The notes under the pieces are model-generated. The model did not search any database. It saw only the letters and a list, made by a program, of their open reading frames with translations, and was not told where the DNA came from. A stretch of DNA of 13,462 bases from Thaumarchaeota archaeon UBA223 (lineage in GTDB: Archaea > Thermoproteota > Nitrososphaeria > Nitrososphaerales > UBA57): positions 8,224-21,685 of the forward strand of contig DAHJ01000018.1 of the NCBI GenBank assembly GCA_002495905.1. Direction: 5' to 3'. Both the position numbers and the translations under genes were made by a program. Below, piece after piece: positions 1 through 6,086 of the stretch. Positions within the stretch are counted from its first letter, which is position 1. Each line of letters begins with the position of its first letter.

Positions 1-86
1 GTACCATCGTGAGCTTTAATCCCTGGTATAAGTAAGATAGAAGCTAAAAGTAGAATTGATAGTAACAATGGTTGTGTATATTTCAT
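1..86 (-). CDS. N-terminal fragment of a secreted or membrane-anchored protein (cut by window edge)
   Basis: Only the first 28 complete codons are present; the gene continues beyond the left edge. The ATG at 84-86 opens a peptide with a short basic start (MKY), a leucine/isoleucine-rich hydrophobic core of roughly 17 residues, and then a small-residue region (PGIKAHDG), which is a classic signal peptide or N-terminal anchor. The mature part is outside the window, so no function can be given. The start is supported by a TATA-like box at 111-120, about 29 nt upstream, the spacing expected for a leaderless archaeal transcript. The gene lies 52 bp downstream of glyA on the same strand and seems to have its own promoter. 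Confidence 0.6.
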   Translation of the reverse strand, partial: MKYTQPLLLSILLLASILLIPGIKAHDG

Positions 87-110
87 AGTTTATTTTTTAT
101 TTACTGCTAT

Positions 111-120
111 TAATATATTA
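111..120 (-). promoter_or_regulatory. TATA-like box for the secreted-protein gene at the left edge
   Basis: TAATATATTA is palindromic and is centred about 29 nt upstream of the ATG at 86. No Shine-Dalgarno-like motif lies between, consistent with leaderless transcription. It also sits just past the glyA stop, in the T-rich tail of glyA. Identification is by position and composition only. Confidence 0.4.
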
Positions 121-138
121 ACAAAATAAAGAATTTTA

Positions 139-1449
139 TTAACGGATTTTGATGTATTTGTAGGCATCAGATAAGTTTTCAAATGCATAATGAACTTTGG
201 TGAATTGTTTTCTGAATTCAATAATGTCTTTCTTGACATTTTCTGGGCTTTCTTTTTTGACTATAATTCTATGGATAAAATTAGCAATTTCTTGCATTTC
301 AGATTCTTTCATACCAAGACGAGTTACTTCGGAACTACCTAGTCGAATTCCTCCTGGACTAACATAATCTCTTCCTGCTTTGATGTCTCCAGGAAGCAAT
401 TGTCTATTAGCAATCAAGTTAGCATCTTCAAGTTCATGTTCAAATTTACCTCCGTCTCCATATTTTGAAACATCAACTGCAATCTGATGAGAAGCAGTAA
501 ATCCGTGTTTTTCACCTAAAACAGCAATACCGTTTGAAGATAACGCTTCGGCAAGAGCACGTGCATTCTTAACAGTTTGTACAGAATATTCTTCGCCAAA
601 TTCAATCATTTCGGCAAATGCTATTGCCTTTCCTGCAACACTATGTAGATGGTGATTACTTGTATTACCAGGAAATACTGATTTCTTTATATCTTCAGCA
701 TATTTGTCAAATGATAAAACCATACCGCCTTGAGGACCTGGAAGTGTTTTATGTGTACTGAGTGTCATAGTTTCTGCGCCTTCACGTAATGGATCTTGAA
801 ATTGTTTACCTGCAATCAATCCTGAAACGTGTGCAGAGTCATAGCAAATGAAAATATCATGACTTTTTAGAAAGTCCTTCAATTCTTTCATAGGGTGTGG
901 GAAAAGGAACAGACTACCTCCAAACATAGCAAACGTAGGTTTATTATTATCAGCAATTAATTTTTCAATTCGTTGTTTTGATTGATCTACATCAATATTC
1001 ATCTCTTCTCTATCGAATGCAAAATATTCTATATTCAATCCGTGAACTAATCCTGCAGTACCAGAGAATTTTTTCTGTCCATGTGAAATATGTCCGCCAG
1101 AAGGAATAGGTAAAGCCATCATTGTATCGTTCGGGTTTGTAAATGCAGAATAAACAGCAAGATTAGCACAAACTCCTGAAATTGGTCGAACGTCAGCGAA
1201 TTCTGCATTAAATAATTTTTTAGCTAAATCGATTGTAATTAATTCAACTTCATCAATAAATTTACAACCAGCATATACCCTTTCTCCAGGCCATCCCTCA
1301 GCATAACGATTTCCGAAATCTGATGCGTAGGCTTCCCGTACAGCAGGGCTAGGAATATTTTCAGATGCAATTAAAGGAATAGATTCAGAAAACCACTTAT
1401 GGTGCTGTTCTAGTAAATCAAAAACTTGGTTGTATTTTTCTCGTGACAA
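139..1449 (-). CDS. glyA: Serine hydroxymethyltransferase
   Basis: This is a PLP enzyme that converts serine and a tetrahydropterin to glycine and the methylene-tetrahydropterin, the main entry of one-carbon units; it is cytosolic. At 436 residues it has the usual length. The PLP-binding lysine is K234 in STHKTLPGPQGG, the cofactor-ring aspartate and histidine are D204 and H207 (YDSAHVSG), and the N-terminal YAEGWPGERVYAGC block (49-62) is the family substrate region. In archaea the pterin may be tetrahydrofolate or a methanopterin-type carrier; the sequence does not decide this. The start is a TTG: an in-frame TAA codon immediately precedes it and the next Met lies near residue 110, inside conserved sequence, so TTG is the only plausible start. 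It lies 80 bp downstream of nre on the same strand. Confidence 0.95.
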   Translation of the reverse strand: MSREKYNQVFDLLEQHHKWFSESIPLIASENIPSPAVREAYASDFGNRYAEGWPGERVYAGCKFIDEVELITIDLAKKLFNAEFADVRPISGVCANLAVYSAFTNPNDTMMALPIPSGGHISHGQKKFSGTAGLVHGLNIEYFAFDREEMNIDVDQSKQRIEKLIADNNKPTFAMFGGSLFLFPHPMKELKDFLKSHDIFICYDSAHVSGLIAGKQFQDPLREGAETMTLSTHKTLPGPQGGMVLSFDKYAEDIKKSVFPGNTSNHHLHSVAGKAIAFAEMIEFGEEYSVQTVKNARALAEALSSNGIAVLGEKHGFTASHQIAVDVSKYGDGGKFEHELEDANLIANRQLLPGDIKAGRDYVSPGGIRLGSSEVTRLGMKESEMQEIANFIHRIIVKKESPENVKKDIIEFRKQFTKVHYAFENLSDAYKYIKIR

Positions 1450-1502
1450 TTATATCTAAATTACTTGTAAATCCTAGCAAAAATAAAGTTTATTGAATGA
1501 TA

Positions 1503-1534
1503 TATAGGCTCAGATTCCATATAAGCAGCCTATA
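1503..1534 (-). repeat. Inverted repeat across the nre stop codon
   Basis: Perfect 8-bp arms (TATAGGCT at 1503-1510 and AGCCTATA at 1527-1534) flank a 16-nt spacer. The right arm contains the nre stop codon. On the leftward transcript the hairpin is followed about 20 nt later by a T-rich run. It could be a weak terminator or processing hairpin between nre and glyA, or a binding site upstream of the glyA promoter. Chance cannot be excluded for one repeat of this size. Confidence 0.3.
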
Positions 1535-2849
1535 GATAATCCGTTAAACGCCTTTGGAATAAAACATGATTTAGTAGATAACTGGAATTCAGCCACTGAT
1601 TTTTCTTTATAGTGAGTTTGGAAAAGGCGTATTCAAGTGTATCAGAAAGAGTATCGAAGGATTCGTATTTTGTTTGCATTTGATGACGGATACTTTCACG
1701 AACGTTCCAAACACCAACAGGTAGGATGTATCCAGGATGTATTTCTCTAAGAAGGATAGCGCCAGCTTGTCGTTGTTCTGACAATAGTGATTCAGCTACA
1801 GCTAATCTTGTTGAATAATAACAACCTCCAACTCGAGCATATTCTTTTCTTCCATAGTAGGTTTCGTGATCACCTATAAGATATGGCTCCGTTCCCCATA
1901 AATTCCAAGTTGTGTTTTTGAACCAAGCTTCAATCCATTCAAATTGCCATTTAGTCGGTAACAGAATAGCAACATAAAGATTATCAAGATTTTGAAGAGT
2001 GTATACACGAAAGTCGTCAATGGTTTGATAATCTTTTATTTTTTCAATTAAATTTTTAGAGATAGTGTCGTCTACTGCAGTAATACTCCAGCGTGTTGGT
2101 ACGAACTTTCGATTATTTCCTATCCCCAGATTACCAGCACTGAGTGATTTTTGGATTCTAGATACAAGAACTCCTTTCTTATACAACTCTACTATTCCTT
2201 CAGTCGATTTTTGATCTCTATCATAATATGCTTTTTCAATTCTTTGATCCACTGTTACTGTGTTTGTACTAAAATTTTCTAGCGGTGCAGAAGGGCCAAA
2301 TGGTTGAGAGTTTTCATTAAACGATAAACGGTTTTGTGGTTTTTTAGTGAGTTTAAGTTCCAAGTCGACGGGTTGTGATGCCATAGCAAGTTCTTGAAGA
2401 TTCTCAACCAACCTTCCTCCTTTACTTGCTTGTTTAACATCAATGTTAGTACTTCCACGAATCAACGAGTGTCGATAATCTACAATTTCATCAATTGATT
2501 TACCGTACCATTGCTCTGGAGTGTCCAAGATTTCTGTGTCTCCGTGGAAATTAGGTGTCATAGGACCTATACTGACTTTAGGGTATCCGTGTCTTCCTAC
2601 AAAAACTCCAGGAGGTGTAGAACCAACAATACTGTTTGAATCTGAAGTTGAAGAAACACGAGTCATTGATTCGGCTTTGACGATAATCGGGCACCTTGAT
2701 TTTCCACAAAGTAATTCTGTTCCTTTACAAGTGAAACACATTTCTGGTGGAGGTTCGTCAATTACCATATTGGAAGTTGATTCATTTACGTTGGATAATG
2801 ATTTCTTTTCAACTACATTGGCAAGACTGTGGATATCTCGATCAGTCAT
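1530..2849 (-). CDS. nreA: Nre-family archaeal DNA repair protein (NreA-like)
   Basis: The Nre family is archaeal and is linked to DNA-damage tolerance through the sliding clamp PCNA. Near the N-terminus is a CX2CX6CX4C zinc-binding cluster (C38, C41, C48, C53), followed by the family hallmark GRHGYPKVSIGPM (85-97) and a long conserved body. The protein ends in QRRLTDYL (432-439), which matches a PCNA-interacting (PIP) box placed, as in known Nre proteins, at the extreme C-terminus. Length is 439 residues, typical for the family. The first 36 residues are low in conserved features, and M37, next to the first zinc cysteine, is an alternative start. The ATG at 2849 is favoured because an AT-rich TATA-like stretch lies about 25-30 nt upstream (around 2873-2880). 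It follows the miniprotein gene by 40 bp. Confidence 0.88.
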   Translation of the reverse strand: MTDRDIHSLANVVEKKSLSNVNESTSNMVIDEPPPEMCFTCKGTELLCGKSRCPIIVKAESMTRVSSTSDSNSIVGSTPPGVFVGRHGYPKVSIGPMTPNFHGDTEILDTPEQWYGKSIDEIVDYRHSLIRGSTNIDVKQASKGGRLVENLQELAMASQPVDLELKLTKKPQNRLSFNENSQPFGPSAPLENFSTNTVTVDQRIEKAYYDRDQKSTEGIVELYKKGVLVSRIQKSLSAGNLGIGNNRKFVPTRWSITAVDDTISKNLIEKIKDYQTIDDFRVYTLQNLDNLYVAILLPTKWQFEWIEAWFKNTTWNLWGTEPYLIGDHETYYGRKEYARVGGCYYSTRLAVAESLLSEQRQAGAILLREIHPGYILPVGVWNVRESIRHQMQTKYESFDTLSDTLEYAFSKLTIKKNQWLNSSYLLNHVLFQRRLTDYL

Positions 2850-2889
2850 TAGATTGATTATAGTAAATAATGAATAAAAAGACTAAACA

Positions 2890-3003
2890 TCAAGATTTTT
2901 CCATTGTATCGATACAATGAGAACGTTTTTTGACCAATAGTTCAGTCTCTAATTCATCTTCATTAAACCAAATATTGCAGTTCAAACAATGATATTTTTT
3001 CAT
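2890..3003 (-). CDS. 37-residue cysteine/histidine miniprotein, putative zinc knuckle
   Basis: This short gene has not been recognised as a named family. It encodes 37 residues beginning MKKYHCLNCNIWF and ending TMEKS, with a TGA stop. C6 and C9 form a CxxC knuckle and H29-C30 offers a second ligand pair, so one small zinc site is plausible; the middle is acidic (EDELETE). It lies 24 bp downstream of the znuB-like stop on the same strand and 40 bp upstream of nre, so it may be co-transcribed with the metal transporter. The start is the first ATG free of an in-frame stop. Coding status is inferred from the CxxC pattern, clean start and stop, and position; a conserved homologue would be needed to confirm it. 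A metal-handling or small regulatory role is conjecture. Confidence 0.55.
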   Translation of the reverse strand: MKKYHCLNCNIWFNEDELETELLVKKRSHCIDTMEKS

Positions 3004-3027
3004 ATCATATGTATGAGAACAGAATAA

Positions 3028-3867
3028 TTAAAAGTTGGATTCAAACCTGTTGTCGAGTTTAAGGTTGTTTTTGAGTAATATTACTGCAAAGACTGCCGAA
3101 AGAATAATGACAATTAATCCACCTGGTGGGATAATTGATGGGTGAGTAGATAGATAATATGAAGATGTTACTCCTAGTAAAGAGCAAAATAATGAGATTC
3201 CAATTGCGATAAAGATGGTATTTCTGAAATTATTTGTTATTTGAAGTGCAATAAGTATTGGAAGAACAAGCAAGGATGAAATTAGAAGTACGCCAACCAT
3301 ACGAACAGATACTACAATCAATACTGAAGTGAGTACGAGTAAGAGATTGTCGTAGAAATTTACATTGGTATTATTAATGCGAGAAAGATCTCGGTCTATT
3401 GAAATTAAAAACCATTTGTTGTATGAAAAGATCGTGATTGCAATTATGCTTAATCCAACAATCCCTTGATACATCAAGTCTGTTCTAGTAATCCAAAGAA
3501 GGCTTCCAAATAATATTTCATTGATATTGACGATTTGTTCGGAGAGGCTGAGTAGAACAGTACCAATAGCCATGGTTGAAGAGAAAAATACAGCCAAAAC
3601 TGCATCTGAATTGAGTGTGTTACTCTGCATTAATTTGAGAAGTAGTAAGGATGCAAAGATTGAGAATGTTATGGCAGTGAGAAAGGGAAAGAAACTAGTG
3701 AATACACCAATAGCAACACCTGCAAAAGCAAAATGCGATAATGTATCTCCAATAAGAGATATTCTTCTAGAAACTACGAACATTCCTAAAATCGGAGCTG
3801 TAATGGAAAGAATCACACTACCAATTAGTGCATTGATCATATAATCTTGGGCAAGCATTGAAAGCAT
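3028..3867 (-). CDS. znuB: ABC-3 family metal transporter permease (ZnuB-like)
   Basis: This is the membrane channel subunit of a Zn/Mn-type ABC importer. The 279 residues are almost wholly hydrophobic, with about eight membrane segments. The segment RRISLIGDTLSHFAFAGVAIG (split across residues 34-54) is the signature of the ABC-3 permease family, and a PPGG loop near residues 247-250 before the last helix is also typical. It starts 3 bp after the ATPase stop codon, so the two are translated as one operon. M4 and M10 are alternative starts that would not affect the transmembrane core. Zinc, manganese or another divalent metal cannot be distinguished from the permease alone. No solute-binding ZnuA gene is in the window. 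Confidence 0.88.
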   Translation of the reverse strand: MLSMLAQDYMINALIGSVILSITAPILGMFVVSRRISLIGDTLSHFAFAGVAIGVFTSFFPFLTAITFSIFASLLLLKLMQSNTLNSDAVLAVFFSSTMAIGTVLLSLSEQIVNINEILFGSLLWITRTDLMYQGIVGLSIIAITIFSYNKWFLISIDRDLSRINNTNVNFYDNLLLVLTSVLIVVSVRMVGVLLISSLLVLPILIALQITNNFRNTIFIAIGISLFCSLLGVTSSYYLSTHPSIIPPGGLIVIILSAVFAVILLKNNLKLDNRFESNF

Positions 3868-3870
3868 TGG

Positions 3871-4581
3871 TTAATCGTGTCCGTGATGTGAAACAACGTC
3901 AACATTATATCCGTATGATTCAGCAAGATGTTTGTTACTGAGAAAGTCTTTTGATGAACCATGGTAATCGAGTTTTTTGTTAATACATGCAATACGGTTA
4001 GCAGAATTAGTTACAGCAAATGTATCGTGTGAGGTGAATACTATAGGAATATTTTTAGCATTAACGTTTGTAAGAATTTGAAATATTTTTGATTGAGTTT
4101 TTGTATCGATGCTGCTACTAGGTTCGTCAAGAACAATCATATCTGGTTCGCCAATCAACGCTCGAATAAGAAATACAAGTTGAGTATGTCCGCCAGAAAG
4201 TTCTGTGATTTTTTGATAGAGAAGATGATCTATAGCCATTTCTTTTGAAATTGCAATTACTTTGTCTTTGTTATCGGTAAACGGTTTTGAATTAAATCCT
4301 GTAGAGATTATTTCCATAACTGTTGCAGGAGAATTTGGTAGAAAAGGTATTTTTTGTGGCAAATAACCGATTTTTGGTTTTGTTCTTTGAGGAAATTTAA
4401 TTTTTCCTGTGTCAGGAGTGATCAATCCGCATATAATTTTTAAAAGTGTAGTTTTACCTGATCCACTAGGACCAAGTAATCCTAAGAAATCTGTATCTTC
4501 TATTGATAATGAAACATTGTCGAGAACGAGATTTTTATCGCGAATTACATTAATGCCTTCCAGTTCGAGAATTTTTGTCAT
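3871..4581 (-). CDS. znuC: Metal ABC transporter ATP-binding protein (ZnuC-like)
   Basis: This is the cytoplasmic ATPase that drives the ABC-3 permease encoded next to it. Walker A is GPSGSGKTT (37-45), the ABC signature is LSGGHTQ (128-134), Walker B is MIVLDE (148-153), and the switch histidine is H185 in TSHD. The 236 residues match the family. The C-terminus ends HHGHD (232-236), a histidine-rich tail often seen in zinc/manganese ATPases of this group and a hint of metal sensing or storage. It is first in a leftward operon with the permease and probably the CxxC miniprotein. Its ATG is 8 nt from one palindromic 11-mer in the shared promoter with the divergent NikR-like gene, so metal-dependent repression is likely. 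Confidence 0.9.
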   Translation of the reverse strand: MTKILELEGINVIRDKNLVLDNVSLSIEDTDFLGLLGPSGSGKTTLLKIICGLITPDTGKIKFPQRTKPKIGYLPQKIPFLPNSPATVMEIISTGFNSKPFTDNKDKVIAISKEMAIDHLLYQKITELSGGHTQLVFLIRALIGEPDMIVLDEPSSSIDTKTQSKIFQILTNVNAKNIPIVFTSHDTFAVTNSANRIACINKKLDYHGSSKDFLSNKHLAESYGYNVDVVSHHGHD

Positions 4582-4588
4582 TATAATC

Positions 4589-4599
4589 AGTTATTAACT
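4589..4599. promoter_or_regulatory. Palindromic operator candidate, copy 1 (transporter side)
   Basis: AGTTATTAACT is a perfect palindrome around its central T (AGTTA-N-TAACT). It lies 8 nt upstream of the znuC start codon, between that start and the likely TATA region at about 4605-4616. Binding here would block initiation of the transporter operon. An identical copy lies at 4627-4637. Ribbon-helix-helix regulators such as the adjacent NikR-like protein bind paired symmetric half-sites. Confidence 0.6.
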
Positions 4600-4604
4600 T
4601 TTTC

Positions 4605-4616
4605 AATATTTTTAAT
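4605..4616 (-). promoter_or_regulatory. TATA-like region for the znuCB operon
   Basis: Read leftward, the stretch is TTAAAAATATTG, placed about 25-30 nt upstream of the znuC ATG. It falls between the two palindromic 11-mers. Identification is by composition and spacing; the whole gap is very AT-rich. Confidence 0.35.
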
Positions 4617-4626
4617 AATATTTAAT

Positions 4627-4637
4627 AGTTATTAACT
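4627..4637. promoter_or_regulatory. Palindromic operator candidate, copy 2 (regulator side)
   Basis: This is the second exact copy of AGTTATTAACT, centred 38 bp from the first and ending 21 nt before the regulator's ATG at 4659. It overlaps the position where the regulator's own TATA box would be, so occupancy could give autoregulation. Confidence 0.6.
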
Positions 4638-4658
4638 AAGAAACGTTTGTTATTACTT

Positions 4659-5042
4659 ATGCCTATAGTAAGCATCTCTTTGACTAACGATTTCCTTAAA
4701 GAAATGGATCAACTTCAAGATACAGAAGGTTTCTCTGGGAGATCAGAGTTAATTCGTGCAGGTATTCGAGCATTAATGAATCAAAAACTAGATAGAGAGA
4801 ATCTTGTTGGAAATATGAAATGTGTTTTACTCATTACGCACGAAGAAGGAGAAGAACATTCTGTTACAGATATTAAACATGAATTTGATAAAATTACAAA
4901 AACTGGTTTACATTATAAATTAGATGATAAAAAATGTGTAGAATTATTAATTGTTGACGGAAAGGCAAATGAAGTTAAGGAATTAATGCGCAGATTCCAA
5001 GTTTCTGGCGAAGTTGATAATATCAAATTAGTTAAAACATAA
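4659..5042 (+). CDS. NikR-like ribbon-helix-helix metal-responsive regulator
   Basis: The 127-residue protein has the two-domain plan of NikR. Residues 2-40 form a ribbon-helix-helix DNA-binding unit (ISLTNDFLKEMDQL, then GRSELIRAGIRALM), and residues 52-127 match the ACT-like metal and tetramerisation domain. By alignment to E. coli NikR from memory, the nickel ligands H76, H87 and C95 correspond to H74, H85 and C93, but H89 is replaced by K87. Metal specificity may therefore differ from nickel. It is divergent from znuCB across 77 bp containing two identical palindromes, pointing to control of that transporter and of itself. The ATG at 4659 is preferred over an in-frame TTG at 4647, because the family starts at the first beta strand (PIVSISL). 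Confidence 0.82.
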   Translation: MPIVSISLTNDFLKEMDQLQDTEGFSGRSELIRAGIRALMNQKLDRENLVGNMKCVLLITHEEGEEHSVTDIKHEFDKITKTGLHYKLDDKKCVELLIVDGKANEVKELMRRFQVSGEVDNIKLVKT

Positions 5043-5048
5043 ATAATA

Positions 5049-5054
5049 TTTTTT
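5049..5054 (+). terminator. T-run after the regulator gene
   Basis: Six consecutive T residues begin 7 nt after the regulator stop codon and 14 nt before the next ATG. Archaeal terminators are often plain T-runs, so partial termination here is possible. The same AT-rich stretch could equally serve as part of a promoter for the next gene. Confidence 0.25.
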
Positions 5055-5067
5055 ATGTTGTATTAAA

Positions 5068-5613
5068 ATGAAAACAAAAGAGATTGCATTCATCTCGGTT
5101 TTTACGGCAATAATAGTAGCGTCAAATTATGCTTTAATTGCATTTCCTCAGATAAAATTAATGGATAGTTTAGTTTTTTTGTCAGGATATTTGTTTGGAT
5201 TTCCTGTAGCAGCAGCTATTGCTACATTATCTTGGCTAGTTTATGGTTCAATAAATCCTTTAGGAGGAGCAGGATTTCCATTAATTTTAGCATTAATCAC
5301 GGGAGAAATGATATTTGGAATTTTTGGTACTTTATGTAAACGTGTTTTTAATATTGAAAATAAATTTTTAAAGAGTCCACTAGAAACTACTTTGGTTTTA
5401 GGAGCTTTTGGAGTAACTGGTGCATTCATTTATGATATTTGGACAAATTCCATTGAAGGTCTTTTGATCTACCAAACTTTTGATGGAATGATATTGAGAA
5501 TTGTCACAGGTATTCCTTTTTCCATAATTCATCAGATTGCTAACTTTGCAATGTTTTCAATCCTAGTGCCAATATTTATATATATGGTGACTAAAAATAT
5601 ATCATCAAAATGA
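5068..5613 (+). CDS. Integral membrane protein, ECF-transporter S-component-like
   Basis: This 181-residue protein has about five or six hydrophobic segments (approximately 5-27, 36-62, 70-90, 106-125, 145-175), with small-residue-rich turns such as the stretch around PLGGAGFP (64-71) typical of vitamin-binding S components of energy-coupling-factor transporters. S components capture a substrate and work with a shared ATPase and T-unit module, which is not encoded here. The stop codon overlaps the start of the next gene by 4 bp (ATGA), so the two are translationally coupled. Because the partner resembles DUF4430 proteins, which share a fold with the beta domain of cobalamin carriers and often accompany corrinoid S components, a corrinoid or vitamin substrate is the best guess. 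It follows the NikR-like gene by 25 bp. The family call is by overall pattern, not a decisive motif. Confidence 0.6.
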   Translation: MKTKEIAFISVFTAIIVASNYALIAFPQIKLMDSLVFLSGYLFGFPVAAAIATLSWLVYGSINPLGGAGFPLILALITGEMIFGIFGTLCKRVFNIENKFLKSPLETTLVLGAFGVTGAFIYDIWTNSIEGLLIYQTFDGMILRIVTGIPFSIIHQIANFAMFSILVPIFIYMVTKNISSK

Positions 5614-6086
5614 GTGCAAATAAAACTCTATTATTACTTCTTTCTGCGTTTGCCGTTTTATCGTTTTCAGGTGCTTTGTATATGTATAATGAATACAGGG
5701 TTTTAGATCAAAATTATCAAGCAATTCAAGAAAATATCGATAATGTTTCCATAAATATTGATTTTATAGTTGATTTTGGGAATGGAACAATAATATATTT
5801 TAATCAAACACGTGTTCCAGTTGGTTTTAGCATGTACGATTCTACAGAATTTATAATTGGAGAAGAAAATGTAGATTCGACATATTATAGTGATTTCAAT
5901 GCATATTTTGTTAATTCTTTGTTAGGAACTGGAAATAATCCAGAATATGCTTGGTCTGCATGGCATTACCAACAAGATTGGGAACTATTAGAGATTGGTT
6001 CGAATTTATTTATTCCAAAAGATGGACAAACAATAGCCTGGTACTATCAAGATGTTAATGAGTTTGGTTTGGGTAATCCAAACTAA
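5610..6086 (+). CDS. Membrane-anchored DUF4430-like extracellular protein
   Basis: The 158-residue protein has an N-terminal hydrophobic anchor (about 6-26, without a lipobox cysteine), a short linker that may be helical (28-45), and one extracellular beta-rich domain. That domain resembles DUF4430: a strand pair at DFGNGTIIYFNQTRVPVGF (55-73), a tryptophan-rich centre around AWSAWHYQQDW (114-124), and a closing block near IPKDGQTIAWYY (135-146). DUF4430 relates to the C-terminal domain of vertebrate transcobalamin and intrinsic factor. The gene is coupled by a 4-bp overlap to the ECF S-like protein, so it may present substrate to that membrane protein outside the cell. It converges on mtd, overlapping its stop by 4 bp. 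Substrate is unproven. Confidence 0.55.
   Translation: MSANKTLLLLLSAFAVLSFSGALYMYNEYRVLDQNYQAIQENIDNVSINIDFIVDFGNGTIIYFNQTRVPVGFSMYDSTEFIIGEENVDSTYYSDFNAYFVNSLLGTGNNPEYAWSAWHYQQDWELLEIGSNLFIPKDGQTIAWYYQDVNEFGLGNPN

Noticed and set aside
2521..2877. Long rightward reading frame opposite the N-terminal part of nre
   Set aside because: It lies wholly antisense to a strongly supported Nre protein, has no recognisable motif, and looks like a shadow frame.
4647..4658. Upstream TTG start for the NikR-like gene
   Set aside because: It would add four residues ahead of the beta strand where NikR-type proteins begin, and the ATG at 4659 fits the family and promoter spacing better.
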